The translations under genes were made by a program, and so were the position numbers. From the NCBI GenBank assembly GCA_030621975.1, contig JAUXGQ010000131.1, positions 1 through 5,954 of the forward strand: 5,954 nucleotides of DNA, read 5' to 3'. Positions 1 to 5,403 of the stretch are shown piece after piece. A model generated the notes under the pieces. That model was given only the letters and a program-made list of their open reading frames with translations, ran no database searches and was not told the DNA's origin. Within the stretch, counting starts at the first letter, position 1. Every line of letters starts with the position of its first letter. The stretch is from Gammaproteobacteria bacterium (GTDB lineage: Bacteria; Pseudomonadota; Gammaproteobacteria; Chromatiales; Chromatiaceae).

Positions 1-65
1 CTGTATGCATTCTGGGCATCGGAATACAAGGTCATCACGGATCGTTTGTTTGCCACTACCGCCAT
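1..65 (-). CDS. sspA: Stringent starvation protein A, N-terminal 21 codons (cut by window edge)
   Basis: The minus strand reads MAVVANKRSVMTLYSD and on to the window edge from an ATG at 65-63. This is almost identical to the start of E. coli SspA (MAVAANKRSVMTLFSG, from memory). SspA is a cytosolic, glutathione-S-transferase-fold protein that binds RNA polymerase and acts in the stationary-phase and stringent response; that role is family knowledge. Only the N-terminal tail and the first strand of the GST-like domain are visible. An AGGGG-type ribosome binding site lies about 8 bases upstream (74-78). The gene is co-directional with petABC, and a pet-ssp order is common in beta- and gammaproteobacteria. 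A rho-independent terminator sits only about 30 bases upstream of the start. The gene therefore either has a promoter overlapping that region or depends on read-through from petC. Identity is confident despite the short length; the rest of the protein cannot be judged. Confidence 0.88.
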   Translation of the reverse strand, partial: MAVVANKRSVMTLYSDAQNAY

Positions 66-84
66 TTGATCAACCCCTGGGCCA

Positions 85-125
85 GAAAAGAAAAAGGCGC
101 ACAGTATAACTCAAAACTGCGCGCC
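85..125 (-). terminator. Rho-independent terminator after petC, before sspA
   Basis: On the minus strand a GC-rich hairpin has arms GGCGCGCAGT (125-116) and ACTGTGCGCC (105-96), which pair at 9 of 10 positions around a 10-base loop. It is followed directly by TTTTTCTTTTCT (95-84). This is the classic intrinsic terminator layout for transcripts coming from petABC. The loop contains TTATACT, which resembles a -10 box, but I find no -35 at the right distance. The palindromic element described next begins exactly where the upstream arm of this hairpin ends. Confidence 0.82.
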
Positions 126-293
126 TAGGGGCCTGTCGGACTTAGGGGTCCGTAGCGAGGGAAAGCGGGATCGAGTCAGATTTTTCGATCGATTGAGGAG
201 AATAGTTGCCCCTATTTGACGAAATCGATCGAAAAATCTGGCCGATATCCGCTTTTCCGCAGTAGGACATCCTAAGTCCGACAGGCTCCCTAG
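125..293. mobile_element. MITE-like palindromic element with terminal and internal inverted repeats
   Basis: The ends are inverted repeats: GGGCCTGTCGGACTTAGG at 129-146 and its complement at 271-289, with one extra base in the right arm. Both are bordered by CTAG (125-128 and 290-293), which may be a 4-base target duplication. As CTAG is self-complementary, it could instead be part of the repeat. Inside is a second, perfect 18-base inverted repeat, CAGATTTTTCGATCGATT at 177-194 with its complement at 223-240. A small AATAG/CTATT stem lies in the centre (201-205 and 212-216). The stretches between (147-176 and 241-270) still pair at roughly two thirds of positions, so the whole element can fold into one long hairpin. 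There is no credible coding sequence. This fits a non-autonomous miniature inverted-repeat element mobilised by a transposase encoded elsewhere. A CTAG duplication would suit an IS5-type enzyme, but that is inference. It lies about 20 bases past the petC stop and touches the terminator hairpin. Confidence 0.8.
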
Positions 294-313
294 GGTTATG
301 AGTGACGACCAAG

Positions 314-1057
314 TCAATGAACGTCTTTCCAGTATTCCTTTTTCAACAGATAGGCCAATACGAAAAACACCGCCAGGAACAACAGGACGTAGATCCCCAA
401 CTGCTGCCGCTCGAGTTTCATCGGTTCCGCCGTGTAGGCAAGAAAATTGACCAGGTCCCCTATCATCCCGTCATACTCGGGCGGGGTCAACTCACCCGGG
501 GTTTCCAGGTCAAAGCGTTCGAATATCTTTCTCTTGATGCCATATTCATCCGTCTCTTCCCGGAACACGGCCGTTTGAAAACCTTGCTGCTCCCAAAGTA
601 CATGGGGCATGCCGACATCGGGAAACACGATATTGTTCACACCCCAGGGTCGCGAAGGATCAACATAGAAACTGCGCAGATAGCTGTACAGCCAGTCGAT
701 CCCCTGCTTCTTCGTGCGCACCATCAGGGTGAGATCCGGCGGCGCAACCCCGAACCAGGCCGTGGACTGGGCCGGATCCATCGCGATCGTGATATTGCTA
801 CCGATTTTCTTCCCGGCAAACATCAGATTGTCCATGACTTGCTGGTCCGTCAGGCCGAGATCCCGGCCCATTCGGTTGTAGCGCATGTACTTCAACGAAT
901 GACACCCGGCGCAATAATTGAAATAATACTTGGCACCCCGCTGCAGCGATGCCTGGTCGCTCAGATCGATGTTGGCACTGTCGAGATGCACGGCACTCGA
1001 ACTCATTGCAGCCAGAGGCACCGCAGCCAATAGTACTCCCAATATCAGCTTTTTCAT
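314..1057 (-). CDS. petC: Cytochrome c1, haem-c subunit of the cytochrome bc1 complex
   Basis: This 247-residue protein carries haem c of complex III and passes electrons from the Rieske cluster to a soluble c-type cytochrome in the periplasm. Residues 1-22 form a Sec signal peptide (MKK, then a hydrophobic core, then alanine- and serine-rich). The single haem-binding motif CAGCH is at 49-53, followed by SLKYMRYNRMGRDLG, typical of proteobacterial c1. Met150 (in GMPHVLW) and Met198 (before DLVNFLAY) are the obvious candidates for the sixth haem ligand, and I cannot decide between them. A C-terminal anchor helix spans about 222-238 and ends in the basic tail KKEYWK. The ATG overlaps the petB stop by four bases (ATGA), with a GAGGG ribosome binding site 7 bases upstream inside petB. 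It is the last gene of petABC; the stop is followed at once by the palindromic element and then the terminator. Confidence 0.97.
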   Translation of the reverse strand: MKKLILGVLLAAVPLAAMSSSAVHLDSANIDLSDQASLQRGAKYYFNYCAGCHSLKYMRYNRMGRDLGLTDQQVMDNLMFAGKKIGSNITIAMDPAQSTAWFGVAPPDLTLMVRTKKQGIDWLYSYLRSFYVDPSRPWGVNNIVFPDVGMPHVLWEQQGFQTAVFREETDEYGIKRKIFERFDLETPGELTPPEYDGMIGDLVNFLAYTAEPMKLERQQLGIYVLLFLAVFFVLAYLLKKEYWKDVH

Positions 1058-2286
1058 TTGGTTACCCTCTCTGGCACGGGCTTGGTCTTATCCAGTTTCG
1101 TGTAGATGGGCATGAGCAGAAAAAACAGGAAGTACAGGATCGAGAACAAGCGGGCGAAGTTGGTCGACAGGGGCGTTGCCGGCTGCGTGCCCAGGTAGCC
1201 CAAGGCAACGAAGCTGACGACAAAAACTGCCAGCGCGATCTTGAACAGCGGGCCCCGGTAGCGCACCGATTTGACCGGGCTGCGGTCCAACCAGGGCAAC
1301 AGGAACAGCACGAATATGGCCGCGCCCATGGCCAGTACGCCGCCGAATTTGTCCGGCACCGCGCGCAGGATGGCGTAAAAGGGCGTGAAATACCACAGGG
1401 GCACGATGTGCTCCGGCGTCTTCAGGGGGTCGGCCGGGAGAAAGTTGTCGGGCTCCAGGAACCAGCCACCGAACTCCGGCATGAAGAAGAGCACCACGGA
1501 GAACAGCGCCAGGAACACGATCACGCCGACGATATCCTTGACCGAGTAATAGGGATGGAAGGGAATGCCGTCCGCGGGCGCCGTATCGCTCCAGCGGTTC
1601 CCCTTGGGGCCCTTTTTGATCTCGATGCCGTCCGGATTGTTGGAGCCCACCTTGTGCAAGGCGACGATGTGGACGAACACCAGGATGATCAACACCAGGG
1701 GAACGGCCACTACATGGAAGGCGAAGAAACGGTTCAAGGTCGCATCCGCCACCACATAATCGCCGCGGATCCAGAGCGCCAGGTCGTCACCCACGACCGG
1801 GATGGCCCCGAACAGGGAGATGATCACCTGCGCGCCCCAGTAAGACATCTGACCCCAGGGAAGCAGGTAGCCCATGAACGACTCGGCCATCAGGGCCACG
1901 TAGATGATCATGCCGAAGATCCAGAGGAGTTCCCGGGGCTTGCGATAAGAGCCGTACAACAAGGCTCGGAACATGTGCAGATAGACCGCGATGAAGAAAA
2001 ACGAGGCGCCGGTGGAATGCATGTAGCGAAGCAGCCAGCCCCAGTCCACGTCGCGCATGATGTATTCCACGGAGGCAAATGCTACTGCGGCATCGGGTTT
2101 GTAGTTCATGGCCAGCCAGATCCCCGTGACGATCTGGTTGACCAGCATCAGTATGGCCAGGGAACCGAAGTAATACCAGAAGTTGAAATTCTTGGGGGCG
2201 TAGTACTGTGCCAGGTGCTCGTTCCACACCTTGGTCAGGGGGAAGCGGTCGTCTATCCAGCCGACCACGTTGGTTAGCATACTCAT
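1054..2286 (-). CDS. petB: Cytochrome b, dihaem membrane subunit of the cytochrome bc1 complex
   Basis: This 410-residue integral membrane protein holds haems bL and bH and the Qo and Qi quinone sites, where ubiquinol is oxidised and ubiquinone reduced in the Q cycle. The haem ligands are visible as His90 and His104 (helix B, 14 apart) and His191 and His206 (helix D, 15 apart). Other hallmarks are GYLLPWGQMSYWGA at about 138-152, RFFAFH at 186-191, GSNNPDG at 214-220 and the Qo motif region at 296-299, which reads PLWY rather than the mitochondrial PEWY, followed by FTPFYAILR. The length matches a full-length fused cytochrome b of about eight helices, not the split b6/subunit IV form. The ATG overlaps the last base of the petA stop, with GGAGGAG (2294-2300) 7 bases upstream. 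A second ATG two codons in is possible but less well placed. The 3' end overlaps petC by four bases. Confidence 0.97.
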   Translation of the reverse strand: MSMLTNVVGWIDDRFPLTKVWNEHLAQYYAPKNFNFWYYFGSLAILMLVNQIVTGIWLAMNYKPDAAVAFASVEYIMRDVDWGWLLRYMHSTGASFFFIAVYLHMFRALLYGSYRKPRELLWIFGMIIYVALMAESFMGYLLPWGQMSYWGAQVIISLFGAIPVVGDDLALWIRGDYVVADATLNRFFAFHVVAVPLVLIILVFVHIVALHKVGSNNPDGIEIKKGPKGNRWSDTAPADGIPFHPYYSVKDIVGVIVFLALFSVVLFFMPEFGGWFLEPDNFLPADPLKTPEHIVPLWYFTPFYAILRAVPDKFGGVLAMGAAIFVLFLLPWLDRSPVKSVRYRGPLFKIALAVFVVSFVALGYLGTQPATPLSTNFARLFSILYFLFFLLMPIYTKLDKTKPVPERVTK

Positions 2287-2879
2287 CAGGCTGCTCCTCC
2301 ATCTTCACCGATCAGCAGGTCGGTGTTTGACAGGTACTGGTGGCGTGGAATCACCAGGTTCAACGGCGCAGGCACACCCTGGTAGACGCGCCCGGCCAGA
2401 TCGAAACGCGAACCATGGCAGGGGCAGAAGAAACCGCCTTTCCACTCGGGACCGAGGTCTGCGGGCGCCACGTCAGGGCGGAAGGTCGGCGAACAACCCA
2501 GATGGGTGCATATACCGATGGCCACGAAATATTCGGGTTTGATGGAACGTACCGGGTTTTTGCAATAAGAGGGCTGCTCGGATTGCATGGATTCCGGATC
2601 GCTGAGGACTGAATCCAGGTCTGGCAGGGCATCGAGCATGGCCTGGGTCCGAGATACGATCCAGACCGGCTTGCCCCGCCATTTGACGCGCATTAACTGG
2701 CCTGCTTCAAGCTTGCTGATGTCCGCTTCCACAGGCGCCCCGGCCGCTTTGGCCCGGGCGCTGGGTTGCATGGAACTGATGAAAGGAACCGCAACAAAGC
2801 CCGCGCCTACGGCCCCCATCGCGCTGGTTGCGGCAACAAGCACCCTGCGCCGCTTGATATCCACGCCATCTGCGCTCAT
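2286..2879 (-). CDS. petA: Rieske iron-sulfur subunit of the cytochrome bc1 complex
   Basis: This 197-residue [2Fe-2S] protein takes the first electron from ubiquinol at the Qo site and hands it to cytochrome c1. A twin-arginine-type N-terminus (KRRRVLVAAT, residues 9-18) leads into an uncleaved membrane anchor at about 13-35. An alanine-rich hinge (about 40-50) precedes the periplasmic cluster domain. The cluster boxes are CTHLGC (124-129) and CPCHGS (152-157). By family rules Cys124, His126, Cys152 and His155 bind iron, and Cys129-Cys154 form the disulfide. Box II continues RFD, so the position usually Tyr in mitochondrial proteins is Phe159. I chose the ATG at 2879 because GGGGGAG (2889-2895) lies 9 bases upstream; in-frame ATGs at 2921 and 2915 would add 14 or 12 residues but lack a ribosome binding site. 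It is the first gene of petABC. Confidence 0.96.
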   Translation of the reverse strand: MSADGVDIKRRRVLVAATSAMGAVGAGFVAVPFISSMQPSARAKAAGAPVEADISKLEAGQLMRVKWRGKPVWIVSRTQAMLDALPDLDSVLSDPESMQSEQPSYCKNPVRSIKPEYFVAIGICTHLGCSPTFRPDVAPADLGPEWKGGFFCPCHGSRFDLAGRVYQGVPAPLNLVIPRHQYLSNTDLLIGEDGGAA

Positions 2880-2888
2880 AGCTGTTAA

Positions 2889-2895
2889 CTCCCCC
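2889..2895 (-). promoter_or_regulatory. Ribosome binding site that sets the petA start
   Basis: GGGGGAG on the minus strand, 9 bases before the ATG at 2879. It supports this start over the two in-frame ATGs further upstream (2921 and 2915), which have no purine-rich element in front of them. Confidence 0.7.
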
Positions 2896-2926
2896 CGAAC
2901 TGGCTGGACGGACATGGCCATAGACC

Positions 2927-2955
2927 AGCATAATTTTCATATTTTTGAATATGCT
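2927..2955. promoter_or_regulatory. AT-rich dyad in the petA leader, possible operator
   Basis: In the 133-base gap between the Nif3-like gene and petA there is a nested dyad: AGCATA (2927-2932) pairs with TATGCT (2950-2955), and CATATT (2938-2943) pairs with AATATG (2948-2953) across a 4-base centre. No T-run follows on the minus strand, so it is not a terminator. Its place just upstream of petA and its AT content suit a promoter or a regulator site. TTGACC occurs twice in tandem at the end of the Nif3-like gene (3005-3016, minus strand), but no well-spaced -10 goes with it. The function is a guess. Confidence 0.3.
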
Positions 2956-3012
2956 GATTTAGGCTCACAAATAGACCGATTATTCTCCACCAACCCCCCC
3001 CTCAGGTCAAGG

Positions 3013-3768
3013 TCAAACGGGGTTGGGAATATCGATGAAGCGGTGCTCGACGGAGAACACTTCGGCGAGACGCTCCCCCAGGGCCATGACGCCGTAGCGC
3101 TCGGTGGCATGATGCCCCGCAGCGAAGAAATGCACACCCAGCTCCCGCGCCTGGTGCACCGTCTGCTCCGATACCTCGCCGGTAACGAAAGCGTCGAGTC
3201 CAAGCTCCGCGGCATGCAGGATTGCGCCCTGCGCAGCGCCGGTGCACCAGCCGATCCGCTCGATCGTCCGCTCGCCGGGACCGATGTGCAGCGGTCGGCG
3301 GTTGAGCCTTGCGCCGATCATGGCGCCCATCTCGGCACCGGACAGCGGTTTTTCGATGCGACCGTGCCAGAATAACCCCTGCTGCCCCTGGTCCGGTTGC
3401 GCGTCGACAAAGCCCAACCGGTCGGCCAGCTGACGGTTGTTTCCCAGTTCCGGATGCGCATCCAAGGGCAGGTGATACGCCAGCAGACTGACGTTTTCGC
3501 GCATCAGATCCCGGATGCGCCGGCCCTTGATCCCCGTCAGCGCTGCGGGCTCTCCTTTCCAGAAATAGCCATGATGCACGAGCAGCGCATCGGCGCCGCA
3601 CTCCACCGCCGCATCGATCAACGCCTGACAGGCGGTGACGCCGGAAACCAGCCGGCGCACCGCATCGCCTGCCTCGATCTGCAACCCGTTGGGGCAATAG
3701 TCGTCGAATCTGTCCACCTCCAACAGCGAGTTGCAATAGGCTTGAAGTTCAGAAACACTGACCGTCAC
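3013..3768 (-). CDS. Nif3/YbgI-like dinuclear metal-centre protein (DUF34 family)
   Basis: This 251-residue cytosolic protein belongs to the NIF3/YbgI family, whose members form toroidal hexamers with a two-metal site in each subunit. Databases often call them GTP cyclohydrolase 1 type 2, but the physiological role is unsettled. The metal-binding residues line up with E. coli YbgI: His65-His66 in LLVHHGYFW, Asp103 in YHLPLDAH (99-105), and His219 and Glu223 in GHHATERYG. Other family signatures are CPNGLQ (25-30) near the N-terminus and TGEVSEQTVHQA (196-207). The length fits the family. The start codon is GTG (3768-3766), supported by an AGGAGGG ribosome binding site (3775-3781) 6 bases upstream. 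It is transcribed divergently from the degS-like gene and in the same direction as petABC, 133 bases ahead of petA with no clear terminator between, so some read-through into petA is possible. Confidence 0.93.
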   Translation of the reverse strand: MTVSVSELQAYCNSLLEVDRFDDYCPNGLQIEAGDAVRRLVSGVTACQALIDAAVECGADALLVHHGYFWKGEPAALTGIKGRRIRDLMRENVSLLAYHLPLDAHPELGNNRQLADRLGFVDAQPDQGQQGLFWHGRIEKPLSGAEMGAMIGARLNRRPLHIGPGERTIERIGWCTGAAQGAILHAAELGLDAFVTGEVSEQTVHQARELGVHFFAAGHHATERYGVMALGERLAEVFSVEHRFIDIPNPV

Positions 3769-3774
3769 TCGATA

Positions 3775-3781
3775 CCCTCCT
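3775..3781 (-). promoter_or_regulatory. Ribosome binding site that sets a GTG start for the Nif3-like gene
   Basis: AGGAGGG, a near-perfect anti-16S match, lies 6 bases before GTG at 3768. No ATG in the first codons competes with it. Confidence 0.8.
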
Positions 3782-3837
3782 GCAAAAATCGCTCCGTCAT
3801 GCTAGGTTACAAATATGGAGAATCCGGAAACGTAAAT

Positions 3838-3920
3838 ATTCACCACGGAGGCACAGAGTACACGGAGATCGCCACATTTTTATAAAAAACCTCCGTGCCC
3901 TCTGTGCCTCCGTGGTGAAT
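3838..3920. repeat. Palindromic repeat, TTCACCAC-GAG family, copy 1 (between divergent genes)
   Basis: Two 32-base arms, 3838-3869 and 3889-3920, are inverted copies with three mismatches, separated by a 19-base AT-rich loop. The outer 21 bases of each arm match perfectly and include TTCACCACGGAGGCACAGAG. The arms are built from degenerate 9-base units of the type CAC(A/G)GAGNN. The same family recurs at 5183-5368. I recall repeats of this look in many environmental proteobacteria but cannot give a formal name. It occupies the middle of the 216-base gap between two divergent starts, so it either sits between their promoters or contributes to them. A transcript through it would form a very stable hairpin. 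Confidence 0.88.
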
Positions 3921-3984
3921 AGATACCCGGAAAATACGATTTAACAGAGCGATTCATCTGTATCCAAACCGTTCGCGCGCCGGC

Positions 3985-5172
3985 ATGAGACTTCGGAAAT
4001 TTTTGTCATTCCTGTTCACCAGCGTTGTCGCCGGTCTGGCCGCGACTTTTGCCGTTTTGTTAATCAAGCCCCAGATGCTGGAGCCGCAAACTGGCGGCGG
4101 CTCGCCCCCGGTCGAGCCTGAGCAACACTCGGCGGCCGTGTTCCCGGCTTCAGGCCCGGTTTCCTACGCCCGGGCAGTGGCCCGGGCAGCCCCTTCCGTG
4201 GTCAACATCTACGCCACCAAGCTCACCACCGAGGACAAGCTGGAACCGATCGATAATGCCCTGCTGAGACAGTATTACGGCAGACGCTATTCGCGGCAGC
4301 GGCACCGCCAGAGCAGCCTGGGCTCGGGGGTAATCGTCAGCCCGGAAGGCTACCTGCTGACCAACAACCATATCGTCGAGGACGCCAAGCAGATCGAGGT
4401 GGTTCTGGCCACGGGTAAAAGCGTACCTGTGCGCATGGTGGGAAACGACCCGGAGTCGGATCTGGCGGTATTGAAGATCGAAACCCAGGACAGGCTCCCC
4501 AGCATCCCACTGGGGAATTCCGAGACCCTTGCCGTGGGTGACGTGGTTCTCGCCATCGGCAACCCGTACGGGGTTGGCCAGACGGTAACCATGGGCATCG
4601 TCAGCGCGACGGGGCGCAGTCATCTGGACATCAACACCTTCGAAAACTTCATCCAGACGGATGCCGCCATCAACCCCGGAAACTCCGGTGGCGCGCTGAT
4701 CAATGCCCAGGGCGAGATGGTGGGGATCAGTACCCTCATCTTCTCCGAAAGCGGCGGATCCCAGGGGATCGGCTTCGCAATCCCAACCGCGCTGGCTCAG
4801 GGCGTGATGGAGCAGATCGTCCGCAACGGTCGCGTGGTACGCGGCTGGCTGGGCATTACCGGGCAGGATGTCACCCCCCATCTGGTCGAATCCTTTGCCC
4901 TGCACGACGTCGACGGCATCCTGGTATCGCGGGTTCTGAAGGACGGTCCGGCGGACCGGGCGGGCATCTGGCCCGGAGACGTTATCACCCGTATCAACGG
5001 CCTGATACCCACCGATGTCGATGATGTGCTCAACATCATTGCCGGGAAACCGCCGGGCAGCAGGATGCACTTGGAAGGCTGGCGGGGTAAAGAAAAACTG
5101 GACGTCTATGCGGTGGTCACCGAGCGGCCGGCAGATGCGATCCGCCGGATACGCACCGGCCGCACGAACTGA
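3985..5172 (+). CDS. degS: Membrane-anchored HtrA-family serine protease with one PDZ domain (DegS/AlgW type)
   Basis: This 395-residue protein is an inner-membrane periplasmic protease of the class that starts regulated proteolysis of the anti-sigma factor RseA/MucA when PDZ domains sense misfolded outer-membrane proteins. That role comes from E. coli DegS and Pseudomonas AlgW. Residues 9-27 form one uncleaved signal anchor after a basic MRLRK, followed by a proline-rich linker (about 33-58). The trypsin-like domain spans about 62-280 with triad His129 (TNNHIV), Asp159 (ESDLAVL) and Ser234 (PGNSGG). A basic loop (about 93-110, RRYSRQRHRQ) precedes GSGVIV. One PDZ domain (about 285-378, with RGWLGI, GPADRAG and GDVITRING) follows. 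A single PDZ and an anchor separate it from two-PDZ DegP/DegQ, and the length is close to AlgW. The ATG at 3985 has no visible Shine-Dalgarno, and no in-frame ATG or GTG lies upstream. A palindromic repeat of one family flanks each side of the gene. Confidence 0.92.
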   Translation: MRLRKFLSFLFTSVVAGLAATFAVLLIKPQMLEPQTGGGSPPVEPEQHSAAVFPASGPVSYARAVARAAPSVVNIYATKLTTEDKLEPIDNALLRQYYGRRYSRQRHRQSSLGSGVIVSPEGYLLTNNHIVEDAKQIEVVLATGKSVPVRMVGNDPESDLAVLKIETQDRLPSIPLGNSETLAVGDVVLAIGNPYGVGQTVTMGIVSATGRSHLDINTFENFIQTDAAINPGNSGGALINAQGEMVGISTLIFSESGGSQGIGFAIPTALAQGVMEQIVRNGRVVRGWLGITGQDVTPHLVESFALHDVDGILVSRVLKDGPADRAGIWPGDVITRINGLIPTDVDDVLNIIAGKPPGSRMHLEGWRGKEKLDVYAVVTERPADAIRRIRTGRTN

Positions 5173-5182
5173 TCCAGGATCT

Positions 5183-5368
5183 ATTCACCACAGAGACACA
5201 GAGGGCACAGAGGGCACAGAGGGCACAGAGGGCACAGAGAGAATAACAGCTAACATTAAACAGGCCTGTAAATTTCCAGGAACGCCCTGTAAGCACTCTG
5301 GGGTCAGTCCTTTAGAGAAACCTTTTAATTTTACAAACTCTGCGCCCTCTGTGTCTCTGTGGTGAAAT
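5183..5368. repeat. Palindromic repeat, TTCACCAC-GAG family, copy 2 (between degS-like gene and bioD)
   Basis: The left arm at 5184-5212 and right arm at 5338-5366 are inverted copies matching at 28 of 29 positions, starting TTCACCACAGAGACACAGAG. The outer sequence is the same as in the copy at 3838-3920 apart from A/G changes. Here the arms are about 125 bases apart. The spacer holds a 9-base tandem expansion of the left arm, a small CAGGCCTG palindrome (5261-5268) and an AT-rich stretch. It fills most of the 231-base gap between the protease stop and bioD, where I see no separate intrinsic terminator. It could act as a 3' processing or stabilising structure for the protease transcript. Confidence 0.85.
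5197..5241. repeat. 9-base tandem repeat (CACAGAGGG), about five units
   Basis: CACAGAGGG occurs four times without change (5197-5232) and a fifth unit, CACAGAGAG, follows (5233-5241). Only the left arm of the palindrome is expanded; the right arm carries a single matching unit with one change (CGCAGAG on the complementary strand). This points to local slippage after the palindrome formed. Unit number may vary between strains. Confidence 0.92.
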
Positions 5369-5403
5369 ATTCGGGCGTTTTCTAATTGGGATGAGGGTAC
5401 ACA

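Noticed and set aside
1..69. Plus-strand open frame ending in TGA at 67-69, possible C-terminus of an upstream gene
   Set aside because: The minus strand over the same bases gives an unmistakable SspA N-terminus with a start codon and ribosome binding site.
111..317. Minus-strand open frame of 68 codons after petC
   Set aside because: It lies across the palindromic element and terminator, has no ribosome binding site, and its product is simply the translation of the inverted repeats.
302..1033. Plus-strand open frame opposite petC
   Set aside because: It is antisense to cytochrome c1 with its haem motif and signal peptide intact, and has no ribosome binding site or family signature.
949..2277. 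Long plus-strand open frame opposite petB and petC
   Set aside because: It is antisense to clearly identified cytochrome b. Its His-, Gln- and Asp-rich product is typical of the antisense frame of a GC-rich membrane-protein gene.
3925..3984. Possible sigma-E-type promoter (GGAAAA ... TCTG) ahead of the degS-like gene
   Set aside because: The two boxes are about 21 bases apart, too far for the usual spacing near 16, and both deviate from consensus.
4150..5070. Minus-strand open frame opposite the protease gene
   Set aside because: It is a codon-bias shadow of the degS-like gene; no recognisable domain.
5197..5241. Short regular repeats considered as a CRISPR array
   Set aside because: Units are 9 bases and contiguous with no spacers; this is a tandem repeat.
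5298..5316. GGGGTCAGTCC stretch in the spacer of the second palindrome, loosely like motifs near REP-associated transposases
   Set aside because: It is a single short match with no paired copy or transposase in the window; too weak to call.
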